A stretch of DNA of 64,000 nucleotides. Origin: an uncultured Pelagibacteraceae bacterium (GTDB lineage Bacteria > Pseudomonadota > Alphaproteobacteria > Pelagibacterales > Pelagibacteraceae). Positions 24,469 to 34,465 of this stretch are shown here, piece after piece. The stretch lies in assembly GCA_902573295.1 (NCBI GenBank), contig CACGJB010000003.1, forward strand, positions 1-64,000, read 5' to 3'. The notes under the pieces were generated by a model. It saw only the letters and a program-made list of their open reading frames with translations. It searched no databases and was not told the origin of the DNA. The first letter of the stretch is position 1, and the number at the start of each line of letters is the position of its first letter. The position numbers and the translations under genes are program-made.

Positions 24469-25371
24469 GTGACTAAAGATAATAATTTTTTAGCTTATTT
24501 ATATCTATTTTTAACAGTAACTTTTTGGGCAGGTAATTTTGTTGTAGGCAAACTAGCTAGTTTTTATGAAGTCCCACCTTTTTCCTTAAATTTTTATAGA
24601 TGGTTTTTTGCCTGGCTAATTTTAGCACCTTTCACACTTCCCGAAATATTAAATAAAAAAGAATATATTTATAAAAACTATAAACTTTTTATCATTTTAG
24701 GAATTACAAGCATAACCATATTTAATTCCATAGTTTATTACTCATTAAACTTTACTCAAGTTATTAGCGGTGTATTAATGATTTCAACTATACCTGTAAT
24801 GATCATGTTATTTTCATCAATTTTAAAAATTGAGAAGACAAGCATATTTCAAATAATAGGAGTAATCTTTTCTTTTGCAGGTGTAATTGTAATTATTACA
24901 AAAGCAAATTTAGAAATTTTAAAAAATTTAGATTTTAATAAAGGTGACATCACTATGGTTATAGCAATGTTCTCTTGGGCGTTATATTCTACATTGTTAA
25001 AAGGTAAAAAATATGAGTTAACTCAAATTTCATTACTTCAAGTAGTAATAACTTTTGGTTTAATATTTTTAATACCAGTTTATTTTATTGAATATCAAAT
25101 TGGATTTAGAATTAATTTAGAATTACCATTTATTTTAATTCTATTCTATGTAGTTTTGTTTCCAGGTTTAGCATCTTTTCTTTTATGGATAAAAGGAATA
25201 TCTATGATTGGTGCTAATCGTTCTGGTGTTTTCTTACACCTAATGCCAATTTTGAGCGCAATAATGGCAATGATTTTTTTTAGTGAAAAATTTATGTTTT
25301 ATCATATTTTAGGTGCTTGTTTTATTATCACAGGAATATTGTTATCAAATAAGAAAGTTAAAAATGCTTAA
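24469..25371 (+). CDS. EamA/DMT-family transporter
   Basis: About 10 TM segments, two EamA repeats; GTG start. Confidence 0.85.
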   Translation: MTKDNNFLAYLYLFLTVTFWAGNFVVGKLASFYEVPPFSLNFYRWFFAWLILAPFTLPEILNKKEYIYKNYKLFIILGITSITIFNSIVYYSLNFTQVISGVLMISTIPVMIMLFSSILKIEKTSIFQIIGVIFSFAGVIVIITKANLEILKNLDFNKGDITMVIAMFSWALYSTLLKGKKYELTQISLLQVVITFGLIFLIPVYFIEYQIGFRINLELPFILILFYVVLFPGLASFLLWIKGISMIGANRSGVFLHLMPILSAIMAMIFFSEKFMFYHILGACFIITGILLSNKKVKNA

Positions 25372-26317
25372 AGTTGCTATATTAGATGATTATCAAAACG
25401 TTGCCCAACAATTTGTAGATTTAGAAAAATTATCTGGGAAATATGAGTTCAAGGTTTTTAGTGAACCATTTTTAGATGAAGCAGATGCTATTGAGCAATT
25501 GGCAGATTTTGAGGCTCTATTAATTATGAGAGAAAGAACTCCAATCACAAAAAATTTAATTGATAATCTAAATGATTTAAAATTTATTATCACAAGTGGA
25601 TTACGAAACAAATCTGTCGATTTAGAAGCCACAAAGAAAAGAAAAATTATTGTTTGTGGTACAGATATAAATATTAATCCAACACCAGAATTAACATGGG
25701 CATTAATCCTAGGTTTAGCTAGAAATTTTAAAGAAGAGATCGATAATATGTACCAAGGATACTGGCAAACGACTATTGGCGTTGAGTTAAAAGGAAAGAT
25801 TCTAGGTTTAATTGGGCTAGGTAGAGTAGGGTCTGAGGTTGCTAAAATTGGAAAAGCTTTTGGTATGCAACTAATGGCCTGGAGTGAAAATTTAAATCTT
25901 GATACCTGCAAAGACCTTGGTGTTCTTCCTTGTAGCAAAGAGGACTTAATAAAAAACTCAGATGTCCTATCAATTCATGTTCAGGGAGGTGAAAGATACA
26001 AAGATTGTATAAAATTAAAAGAATTAGATCAGATGAAAAAAACAGCATTTTTGATTAACACCTCTAGGGGCCCTATAGTTAATGAGGATGATTTAATTAT
26101 TGCTTTATCAACAAATGTAATTGCTGGAGCTGGCATAGATGTTTATGATAAAGAACCTTTGCCTGAAAATAATAAATTAAGATTTTTACCAAATGCATTA
26201 CTTACCCCACATATAGGTTATGTAACCGCAGAAAATTATAGTATTTTTTATAACCAAATGGTCGAAGGATTAGAGGCATGTGTTAATGGTAAGCCAATAA
26301 GAGTTATTTCATCTTAA
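25364..26317 (+). CDS. D-2-hydroxyacid dehydrogenase (NAD-binding)
   Basis: LIGLGRVGSEVAKIGKAFGM, FLINTSRGPIVNEDDL, GAGIDVYDKEPLP; ATG at 25364. Confidence 0.9.
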   Translation: MLKVAILDDYQNVAQQFVDLEKLSGKYEFKVFSEPFLDEADAIEQLADFEALLIMRERTPITKNLIDNLNDLKFIITSGLRNKSVDLEATKKRKIIVCGTDININPTPELTWALILGLARNFKEEIDNMYQGYWQTTIGVELKGKILGLIGLGRVGSEVAKIGKAFGMQLMAWSENLNLDTCKDLGVLPCSKEDLIKNSDVLSIHVQGGERYKDCIKLKELDQMKKTAFLINTSRGPIVNEDDLIIALSTNVIAGAGIDVYDKEPLPENNKLRFLPNALLTPHIGYVTAENYSIFYNQMVEGLEACVNGKPIRVISS

Positions 26318-26320
26318 TCA

Positions 26321-27043
26321 ATGTCAAAATCAAAGTTTTTAAATTTTTCTAAAAAATATCCTTTTTTAAAAAAGTTATATTTTACTTACAATGTTTATAT
26401 CCGAAATTTCAAATTTTTAAAAAATGGATCTCAATTTCAAGAAGACAAATTTATTTTACAAAATTTTCCAGAAAAATTTAAAGGAACTTATTTAGATATT
26501 GGATGCTTTCACCCTACTAGGCATAATAATACTTATTCTTTATATAAAAAAGGTTGGAAAGGAATAAATATTGACATGAATCCTTTATCAATTGAGTTAT
26601 TTAACTTCTGTAGATCAAGAGACACAAATTTAAATTTAGCTATTTCAAACGATAATTTAGAAAAAACAGTTTATTTTTTAGGAGATCTAAATACTCAAAA
26701 CACTTTAGATTATAATCAACTAAATTATTTAAAAAACCATCATAATGTAAAAGAAGAAGATATTTTAGAAAAAAAAATTCAAACACAAAATATTAACTCA
26801 GTATTAGAAAAATTTAATTTAAAAAATATTGATTTTATGAACCTAGATGTTGAGGGACATGAAATTGAAATTTTATCTACTATAAATTTTAGTAAAATTA
26901 ATATTAATTTCTTATGTGTAGAAATGATAAACCATAATGAAGATTCAATTGAAAAAGGAAAAAAAATACACTCATATCTAACTGAAAATCAATACAAGGT
27001 AGTAAAAAAATTTGATTTTAATTATATTTATAAAAAAATATGA
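26321..27043 (+). CDS. FkbM-family methyltransferase
   Basis: YLDIGCFHPTRHNNTYSLYKKGWKGINIDMNP, MNLDVEGHEIEIL. Confidence 0.85.
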   Translation: MSKSKFLNFSKKYPFLKKLYFTYNVYIRNFKFLKNGSQFQEDKFILQNFPEKFKGTYLDIGCFHPTRHNNTYSLYKKGWKGINIDMNPLSIELFNFCRSRDTNLNLAISNDNLEKTVYFLGDLNTQNTLDYNQLNYLKNHHNVKEEDILEKKIQTQNINSVLEKFNLKNIDFMNLDVEGHEIEILSTINFSKININFLCVEMINHNEDSIEKGKKIHSYLTENQYKVVKKFDFNYIYKKI

Positions 27044-27939
27044 AACTGCCAGTCGTAAATCATGATGATTATTTTGCCAAAATTGGTGATGATCATAAAT
27101 TCCCAATTAATAAATTTGGAGAATTAGCTAGTTATTTAATTAAAAATAAAATTGTAGATAAATTTCATAAACCATCAGCTTGTTCATTTGAAACATTAAG
27201 TTACGCTCATTCAAAAAATTATATTTTAGATATTAAAAACAAAACACTAGATAAAGAGGGAATAAAAAAAATTGGATTTCCACTTGTCGATAGTGTTGTT
27301 CAAAGATCTTTAGTAGCAACTGGTGGAACTGTTTTGGCATCTAAACTTGCAATCAATTATGGCATATCATGTAATACAGCAGGTGGCAGTCACCACGCAG
27401 GATATAATGGGGGAGCGGGTTATTGTGTATTTAATGACGTAGCTGTAGCATCACATTACTTACTTAACAGAGGTTTAGCTAATAAAATTTTAATTGTTGA
27501 TTTAGATGTTCATCAGGGAAATGGAAATTCTGAAATTTTTAAAGAAAATAGAAGTGTATTTACATTCAGTATGCATTCTAAAACTAATTATCCAGCAAAA
27601 AAATCTAATAGTGATTTAGATGTAGAACTAGAAGATAATCTAGAGGATGATGCATACATAAAAACACTTAAACATTATTTACATGAGTTAAATCAAGAAA
27701 ATTTTGATTTCGTTTTTTATATAGCTGGAGTTGATATTCATCTAAATGACAGACTAGGTAAATTAAAAATTTCTGATCAGGGGATTAAATTAAGAGACGA
27801 GCTTGTCGTTGAAAATTTTTTCTCTAAAAGAATACCATTTTGTGGTGTTTTAGGTGGTGGTTACAATAAAGACTTCAATAAACTAGTTGAATTACATTCA
27901 ATCTTACATCTATCCTGTGCTAAATATATAGGATCATGA
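27040..27939 (+). CDS. histone deacetylase/acetoin-utilization family amidohydrolase
   Basis: GGSHHAGYNGGAGYCVFNDVAVA, ILIVDLDVHQGNGN. Confidence 0.9.
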   Translation: MKLPVVNHDDYFAKIGDDHKFPINKFGELASYLIKNKIVDKFHKPSACSFETLSYAHSKNYILDIKNKTLDKEGIKKIGFPLVDSVVQRSLVATGGTVLASKLAINYGISCNTAGGSHHAGYNGGAGYCVFNDVAVASHYLLNRGLANKILIVDLDVHQGNGNSEIFKENRSVFTFSMHSKTNYPAKKSNSDLDVELEDNLEDDAYIKTLKHYLHELNQENFDFVFYIAGVDIHLNDRLGKLKISDQGIKLRDELVVENFFSKRIPFCGVLGGGYNKDFNKLVELHSILHLSCAKYIGS

Positions 27940-28310
27940 AAAAAAAAATAAATTCAAATTTAACTGCAGAGCAAAAATTAATATTTTTTGAAGAAGGAAC
28001 AGAACGCGCAGGATCGAGTGAACTTAATCATGAAAAAAGAGAAGGAAGTTTCCATTGTGCAAACTGTGGAGAGAAATTATTTGACTCAAAAACTAAATAT
28101 GAAAGTGGATCAGGCTGGCCTTCTTTTTATGAGTCTTTACCAGATGTATTTGAAACCAAAACAGATCATCACATAGGTTATGTAAGAACTGAGTATCATT
28201 GCAAAAAATGTGGAGGACACCATGGTCACATATTTGATGATGGACCCAAACCCACAGGAAAAAGATTTTGTAACAATGGTGTTTGTTTAGTTTTTAAACC
28301 AAAAGAATAG
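27936..28310 (+). CDS. msrB: peptide-methionine (R)-S-oxide reductase
   Basis: SGSGWPSFY, two CxxC zinc motifs, GKRFCNNGVCLVF. Confidence 0.95.
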   Translation: MKKKINSNLTAEQKLIFFEEGTERAGSSELNHEKREGSFHCANCGEKLFDSKTKYESGSGWPSFYESLPDVFETKTDHHIGYVRTEYHCKKCGGHHGHIFDDGPKPTGKRFCNNGVCLVFKPKE

Positions 28311-28321
28311 ATTATTGTAAA

Positions 28322-28579
28322 TTAATTATTTAAAAGGTCTTGAAGTTTGTTTTCTTTTTCTAATGCTCTTACTTCATCATAACCACCAATATGCTGGTCA
28401 TCAAAAAAAATTTGCGGAATAGTTCTTTTTCCATTAGCTTTTTTAATCATTTCATCCATAGCTCCATCAACTTTTGAAATATCAATTTCAATATAAGGCG
28501 CATTATTTCTAGTTAATAACCTTTTTGCAGCCTCACAATAATTACATAGTGGACCTGTATACATGGTAATTTTTTTCAT
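28322..28579 (-). CDS. grxC: glutaredoxin 3
   Basis: GPLCNYCEAAKRLL, RTIPQIFFDDQHIGGYDEV. Confidence 0.94.
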   Translation of the reverse strand: MKKITMYTGPLCNYCEAAKRLLTRNNAPYIEIDISKVDGAMDEMIKKANGKRTIPQIFFDDQHIGGYDEVRALEKENKLQDLLNN

Positions 28580-28582
28580 GAG

Positions 28583-28879
28583 CTATAAATAGTCACCTTT
28601 TTTAATTTTACTAGTAATTTCTTTTCTAGAATATTCGAATTTTTTTCTATGTTTTATACTTTTTTGATTTACTCTTTTTCTCCACAACCTAAATGAGGAT
28701 GGTTTTAAAGATCTTCTCATAATTTTGATTACATCAGATTCTTTCTTGCCTGTTTTTTTTTCGATTTCCTCGAAAGTGATCCGATCTGCCCAAGCTGCCC
28801 AAATGATCCAATCCGGATCGTCCATTTTGGGCTCTGGATTTTTTACTTTAGTAATTGGCCTGTGACCTTTTTTTTTCAT
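28583..28879 (-). CDS. TIGR03643/DUF2805-family small protein
   Basis: DPDWIIWAAWADRITFEEIEKKTGKKESDVIKIMRRSLKPSSFRLWRKRV. Confidence 0.8.
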   Translation of the reverse strand: MKKKGHRPITKVKNPEPKMDDPDWIIWAAWADRITFEEIEKKTGKKESDVIKIMRRSLKPSSFRLWRKRVNQKSIKHRKKFEYSRKEITSKIKKGDYL

Positions 28880-28941
28880 AATTCCTTTATATTTGAAAAA
28901 AAAATTTAATGCATTTTTTTTAGCCTCTGATATTATGTCTT

Positions 28942-28990
28942 AGATAGTCCTTCTTAGCCATCTTTAGCTCCCGGTTTTTAAGGACTATCT
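28942..28990 (+). promoter_or_regulatory. candidate cis-regulatory hairpin sequestering the SD of the LysE-type exporter
   Basis: Perfect 11-bp inverted repeat AGATAGTCCTT (28942-28952)/AAGGACTATCT (28980-28990); the 3' arm contains AAGGA, 12 nt before ATG 28997; -10-like TATTAT at 28931. Confidence 0.55.
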
Positions 28991-28996
28991 TCTTAT

Positions 28997-29611
28997 ATGC
29001 TCCCCCTAGATTTTATTCTTTACCTTCAAATTATAATTTTTTTATTCATCACACCTGGAACCCCTAGAATTGTAATTATTTCTTATTCAATGAATTATGG
29101 AGTAGGAAAATGTGTTTGGTCAGCATTGGGTGATATAACTGCAAATTTAATTCAGGCAACTCTAGTTATTTTTGTAATTGGATCTTTTTTTTCTGAGAAC
29201 TCAACAATCTTAAATATATTTAAATGGATAGGAGTAATTTATATTTTATATCTCGCATATGATATTTTTAAATCACGTCCTAAAACTATTTCAAGCGAAG
29301 GAGAAATTAAAAAAAGCAATTTATCTTTCTTTCGAGATGGTTTCTTAGTTGCTGGTACAAGTCCTAAGGCTTGGATGTTTTTTCCTTTTATTTTCCCACA
29401 ATTTATTGATTTTAATTCAAATTTATTAGCACAATTTATAATTTTAATTACAACCTATATTGTTTTAGATTTTATATCTTTGATTGGTTACGCATTACTT
29501 GCGCAAAAATTAATAAAGTGGATTACTGCAAATCCAAAAACTATTAATACAATTTCTGCGAGTGTTTTAGTAATAATTGCCTGTATTATTGTCGTAATGC
29601 AACAATATTAA
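28997..29611 (+). CDS. LysE/RhtB-family amino-acid exporter
   Basis: FITPGTPRIVIISYSMNYGVG N-term, about 6 TM, AGTSPKAWMFF. Confidence 0.88.
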   Translation: MLPLDFILYLQIIIFLFITPGTPRIVIISYSMNYGVGKCVWSALGDITANLIQATLVIFVIGSFFSENSTILNIFKWIGVIYILYLAYDIFKSRPKTISSEGEIKKSNLSFFRDGFLVAGTSPKAWMFFPFIFPQFIDFNSNLLAQFIILITTYIVLDFISLIGYALLAQKLIKWITANPKTINTISASVLVIIACIIVVMQQY

Positions 29612-29697
29612 ATCTGTTCGCGATTTTATTGTCACTTGCAATAAATTAAATTTCTTATTTAATCAAATGATAATTAATTAATTAAAGAGGAAATAAA

Positions 29698-30936
29698 ATG
29701 AGATTAAATAAAATAATTTTAAGTTTTGTTTCTGCATTAGTAATTTTATTTTCAACTTCAGTTGCATCTTTTGCAAAAGTTGTTGGAGACAAAATTATTT
29801 TAGGTGCTGCAATTTCATTAACAGGTAAATACTCATCTAATGGTGTTCATACTCAAAATGGCTATAACATGGCCGTTGACAGAATTAACAGCATGGGTGG
29901 TGTTAAAGTTGGTGGAAAGACTTATAAGTTTGACATTATTTATTACGATGATGAATCAAACCCTAAGAGAGCTGCACAACTTGCAGAAAGATTGATATCA
30001 CAAGATGGTGTTGAGTTCATGCTTGGCCCTTACAGTTCTGGTTTAACTAAAGCGATTGCTCCAGTGACTGAGAAATATGGTGTCCCAATGGTTGAAGCAA
30101 ATGGTGCATCAAGATCTTTGTTTACAAAAGGTTACAAATATCTATTTGCTGTATTAGCTCCAGCTAACTTATATCTTGATGTTGCTATAGATCTAGCGGT
30201 TGAAAAGAATAATGGAAAAGGAGTAACAGTCGCAATGGCATTTGAACAAGATGCATTTTCTCAAGATGTAAGACTTGGAGTTTTAGATGCAATTAAAAGA
30301 ACTGGCTCTAAAAAAGTGATTGATGATAAATTACCAAAAGAGCTAAATGATATGGCAGCAACTTTAGTAAAAGTAAAACAAATGAAACCAGATGTTTTAG
30401 TTGTTTCAGGTCATACTAAGGGCGCTTTAACTGCGATCAGACAAATTGCTGAAATGAAAGTTGATGTTCCAATGTTAGCTATGACACACTGTGATGCAGC
30501 TAAGTTATCAAAACAACATGGTAAAAACTCACAATATGCTTTATGTGCTTCTCAATGGCATAAAACACTAACTTATAAAGATGATTTCTTTAAAGATGGT
30601 ATGACTTATGATGCAGACTTTACTAAAGAGTTTGGTTATGCACCACCATATCAAGCAGCAGAATCTTCAGCTGCTCTATTGGTATTTAAAGATGCATTTG
30701 AGAGAGCAAATTCTTTTGATCAAAAGAAAGTAAGAGATGCTCTTGCAGCCACAAACATGCAAACTTTTTATGGAAACATAAAATTTGCTGAAGGTGGTCA
30801 GAATGTTGACAAGCCAATGGTACTTTTCCAAGTAATGTGTGACGATGGAGGAAAATGTGAAAATAAAGTTGTTGCTCCAACTAAATGGGCATCAGCAAAA
30901 TTAATTCACCCAATTCCTTCTTGGTCTAAAAGATAA
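29698..30936 (+). CDS. livK: branched-chain amino-acid-type ABC transporter substrate-binding protein
   Basis: Signal peptide, ILGAAISLTGKYSSNGVHTQNGYNMAVDRIN; followed by livHMGF. Confidence 0.9.
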   Translation: MRLNKIILSFVSALVILFSTSVASFAKVVGDKIILGAAISLTGKYSSNGVHTQNGYNMAVDRINSMGGVKVGGKTYKFDIIYYDDESNPKRAAQLAERLISQDGVEFMLGPYSSGLTKAIAPVTEKYGVPMVEANGASRSLFTKGYKYLFAVLAPANLYLDVAIDLAVEKNNGKGVTVAMAFEQDAFSQDVRLGVLDAIKRTGSKKVIDDKLPKELNDMAATLVKVKQMKPDVLVVSGHTKGALTAIRQIAEMKVDVPMLAMTHCDAAKLSKQHGKNSQYALCASQWHKTLTYKDDFFKDGMTYDADFTKEFGYAPPYQAAESSAALLVFKDAFERANSFDQKKVRDALAATNMQTFYGNIKFAEGGQNVDKPMVLFQVMCDDGGKCENKVVAPTKWASAKLIHPIPSWSKR

Positions 30937-30950
30937 AAACAAATCTATAA

Positions 30951-30988
30951 ATACCCCCTGATGTATTATATATAGGGGGTATTTTTTT
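30951..30988 (+). terminator. rho-independent terminator/attenuating hairpin between livK and livH
   Basis: ATACCCCCT...AGGGGGTAT (9 bp) followed by a T run. Confidence 0.88.
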
Positions 30989-31000
30989 AAAGGGTTCATT

Positions 31001-31894
31001 ATGGATTTCATGGTCTTCCAATATCCAATGATTTCCGTTCAAGCATGTTTGGACGGTATTTTACTTGGAATTTTATTTGCATTGATAGCATATGGTATGG
31101 CACTTCAATGGGGAGTAATGAATATAATTAATATTGCTCAAGGAGATCTCGTTATATTGGGTGGATACATTGCTTACTTCATGTATCTTTATGGAATTCA
31201 TCCAGCCTGGGGAGTAATAGTTGCTCCAGTAATAATGTATTTTGTTGGTATAGCAATTTACAAACTTGTTATTAATAAAGTAGTAGATAGAGATTTATTT
31301 ATCTCTATTTTGGCAACATTTGGAATAAGTATTCTCTTCATGCAATTAATGAATTTTGCATTTGGAGCAGATGTTGTTCTTGCAAATTCAGACTACGGAA
31401 CAACTATGTTATTTAATAATAATGTTGTATTACCGAATTCAAAAATATTTTCTGCGTTTATAAGTATTTTATTTGCAATTTGTTTAGTAATTTATATGAA
31501 AAAATCTAAGCTAGGTCGTGCAATTAGAGCTACAGCACAAAACGCGAGAGCAGCGAAGATTTTAGGAGTCGATACAGAAAAAGTTTATGCAGCAACATTT
31601 GGAATTAATGCAGCCCTTTGTGGTGTTGCAGGTGCTTTAATATCCATAACATTTACAATTCATCCTTACATGGGCTTACCCTATACAATAAGATCATTTA
31701 TGATTGTAATTGTCGCTGGATTAGGAAATCTACCAGGTGTCGCAATGTCAGGAATGGGATTAGGAGTATTTGAGGAATTTGCTGATTATATTTTAGGAAC
31801 AGAATTTAGAATAGGATCAGTATTTTTGCTTTTAGTATTAATACTTATTTATAGAAGATTCAAACTTTCTAGAAAAAGAGAGTACTTAAAATAA
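31001..31894 (+). CDS. livH: LIV-type ABC permease LivH
   Basis: LivH family; ALIAYGMALQWGVMNIINIAQGDLVILGGY. Confidence 0.92.
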   Translation: MDFMVFQYPMISVQACLDGILLGILFALIAYGMALQWGVMNIINIAQGDLVILGGYIAYFMYLYGIHPAWGVIVAPVIMYFVGIAIYKLVINKVVDRDLFISILATFGISILFMQLMNFAFGADVVLANSDYGTTMLFNNNVVLPNSKIFSAFISILFAICLVIYMKKSKLGRAIRATAQNARAAKILGVDTEKVYAATFGINAALCGVAGALISITFTIHPYMGLPYTIRSFMIVIVAGLGNLPGVAMSGMGLGVFEEFADYILGTEFRIGSVFLLLVLILIYRRFKLSRKREYLK

Positions 31895-32943
31895 TGAAAA
31901 ATAATTCAATTTTATACATCGGAATTTTGATCTTTGGTATAGCTGCTCCGTTTATTTTTCCAGCTTTTAAAGTTCAATTATCAATACTATGTGTGTTGAT
32001 AGTTCTTGCTACTACCTGGAACATTCAAGGTGGTGAAATGGGTTATAATTCTTTTGGAAATATTCTCTTTTACGGTCTTGGTATGTATTTATGTGCTTCT
32101 GTTCAAGTTGGAATGTTTTTTCCATTAGCTGAGTGGACAGAAAGTGGTGGTGAGAAAACATTTGTCCACACTCCTGCACAATTTTTTCAGGGTATGGCTG
32201 TTGGATTGATAGTTGCCGCCGTTGTACCAACTATTGTGGCAGGTTTAATTGGGTACTCTATCTTAGGACTAAGAGGACATTATTTTGCAATTTGTACATT
32301 AGGATTGGGTGTTGCAGCAGGAGAAATTTCCGGAGGAATTGAAATCATCGGAGCTGGACAAGGTTTTACTACACCTCCATTTCCTGATGTTGGAAGTTTA
32401 GATTCAAGAGGTGAATTTTTTTATTTCTTAAGTTTCTTTGTTTTAGTTCTGACCTTCATAACTGTAAGAGGAATTTACACAACCAGATTTAAGTTAATAT
32501 TAAATGCCATCAGAGACAACGAGGATAAGGCTGAGGCAATGGGTATTGAAACAATGAAATATAAAATTATTGGTTGGATGATATCAGCTTTCTTCTGTGG
32601 GTTGGCAGGTGGAATTATGGGTGGCTTAGTTGGATATATTGACTCTACAGATGTTGCATTTGATGGAAGAGAGATGGGAGTATTCATGGTATTGATGGCA
32701 ATACTTGGAGGCAAAGGAACACTTTGGGGCCCTATTATTGGTGCAACAGTTTTTCATATTTTTAAAGAGGGCTTTTGGACATTCTTTTTAGGTTGGCAGT
32801 ATGTTGCTCTAGGAGTTTTGATTGTTGTAATTGTAATATATTTCCCGGAAGGAATTATGGGATGGTTAAGAGAAAAATATCCAGAGAGATTTGGTGAAGT
32901 AGTCGATGAAAAAGATCGTAAAGCGCAGGTAGAACTTAAATGA
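31894..32943 (+). CDS. livM: LIV-type ABC permease LivM
   Basis: LRGHYFAICTLGLG, RDNEDKAEAMGIE. Confidence 0.92.
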   Translation: MKNNSILYIGILIFGIAAPFIFPAFKVQLSILCVLIVLATTWNIQGGEMGYNSFGNILFYGLGMYLCASVQVGMFFPLAEWTESGGEKTFVHTPAQFFQGMAVGLIVAAVVPTIVAGLIGYSILGLRGHYFAICTLGLGVAAGEISGGIEIIGAGQGFTTPPFPDVGSLDSRGEFFYFLSFFVLVLTFITVRGIYTTRFKLILNAIRDNEDKAEAMGIETMKYKIIGWMISAFFCGLAGGIMGGLVGYIDSTDVAFDGREMGVFMVLMAILGGKGTLWGPIIGATVFHIFKEGFWTFFLGWQYVALGVLIVVIVIYFPEGIMGWLREKYPERFGEVVDEKDRKAQVELK

Positions 32944-33680
32944 GTATTTTAGAAGTTAGCAATGTGAGTAAATCATTTGGTGGTGTTAAAGCTAATGTTG
33001 ATATTTCAATGAATGTTGAAAAAGGGAAGATAGTTGGATTAATTGGACCAAATGGTTCAGGAAAAACCACTTTATTCAATTCGATTGTAGGTACTTATCC
33101 AATTGACAATGGTTCTATAAAATTTAATGGTAAAGAAGTTTCCGAGTTACCGGTGCCAGTAATAGCTAAATTAGGTTTATTAAGAACATTTCAACAAACC
33201 AGAATTTATGGAAAACTTAATTGCATAGAAAATATGCTTATTAGTCATAAAGGTAGTGACGCGGATTTAATGAAAATATTTTCAAAAATTCCACAAGAAT
33301 TAACAGATAAAGCTGAAAATTTATTAAATTTTGTAGGGTTATTTCAAAAAAGAAAGCTTAGAGCAGGAGACCTTTCGTTTGGACAACAAAAGTTATTAGA
33401 ACTTGCAATGGCATTAATGAATGAACCTGAAATGTTACTATTAGATGAGCCCACAGCCGGCATAAATCCAACATTAATCAATGGAATTATTGATAGATTA
33501 ATTAAAGTAAATCAAGATTTTGGAATTACTCTTTTAGTTATTGAGCATAATATGAGAGTAATCATGCAATTAGCAGAAAATATTTTTTGTTTAGCTCATG
33601 GAAAAATGCTTGCTAATGGATCTCCTGAGGAAATTAAAAACGATAAACGTGTAATTGACGCGTATCTAGGAGCTCAATAA
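32940..33680 (+). CDS. livG: LIV-type ABC ATPase LivG
   Basis: GPNGSGKTTLFN, LSFGQQKLLELA, LLLDEPTAGINPT. Confidence 0.92.
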   Translation: MSILEVSNVSKSFGGVKANVDISMNVEKGKIVGLIGPNGSGKTTLFNSIVGTYPIDNGSIKFNGKEVSELPVPVIAKLGLLRTFQQTRIYGKLNCIENMLISHKGSDADLMKIFSKIPQELTDKAENLLNFVGLFQKRKLRAGDLSFGQQKLLELAMALMNEPEMLLLDEPTAGINPTLINGIIDRLIKVNQDFGITLLVIEHNMRVIMQLAENIFCLAHGKMLANGSPEEIKNDKRVIDAYLGAQ

Positions 33681-34465
33681 TGGCTAATCAATATGAAGTA
33701 CTAGGAAAAGCTCCAACACCAGAAGATTTAAAAAAATTATCTCCTAACGAAATTCATTTAACTATTAAAAATCTAAATGCAGGTTATGGAAAAATGGAAA
33801 TCTTACATAACTTTGATCTATTCGTAAATAAAGCCCAGTCTTTATGTCTGATTGGACCTAATGGTGCAGGTAAATCTACAATTCTTCACTCAATTTATGG
33901 ATTTACAAATATTTTTTCTGGTCAAATTGAAATTGACGGTAAAGAAATAACAAACTTATCTCCAGCTGAAAAATTAAAATCAGTGGGGATTGCATATATA
34001 TTGCAGGATAATTCAGTCTTCCCTGATATGACTGTAGAAGAAAATTTACTAATGGGTGGTTATATAAAAGATAAAACAGATGAGTCTTATGAAGAAGCAG
34101 AGAGAATTTTTGAAAAATACGAAAGATTAAGAAATAGAAGAAATCAACCAGCTAAAGTTTTATCTGGTGGTGAGAGAAGGTTGTTAGAAATATCTAGAGC
34201 ATTGGTTATGAAGCCATCAGTATTACTTGTAGATGAGCCATCAATTGGTTTAGAACCAAGATACATTGATATGGTATTTGAGATTTTAAAGGATCTTCAG
34301 CAAAACGAAAAAAAAACCATTATCTTAGTTGAACAAAATGCCAAGAAAGGGTTAGAATTTTCAGATATAGGATATGTTTTGGTTTCAGGACAAACCGCAA
34401 TAGCAGGTAAGGGTGATGATTTACTTCAAAATCCTGACGTAGGTAGATTATTCCTTGGTGGATAA
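33680..34465 (+). CDS. livF: LIV-type ABC ATPase LivF
   Basis: GPNGAGKST, LSGGERRLLEISRAL, LLVDEPSIGLEP. Confidence 0.92.
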   Translation: MANQYEVLGKAPTPEDLKKLSPNEIHLTIKNLNAGYGKMEILHNFDLFVNKAQSLCLIGPNGAGKSTILHSIYGFTNIFSGQIEIDGKEITNLSPAEKLKSVGIAYILQDNSVFPDMTVEENLLMGGYIKDKTDESYEEAERIFEKYERLRNRRNQPAKVLSGGERRLLEISRALVMKPSVLLVDEPSIGLEPRYIDMVFEILKDLQQNEKKTIILVEQNAKKGLEFSDIGYVLVSGQTAIAGKGDDLLQNPDVGRLFLGG

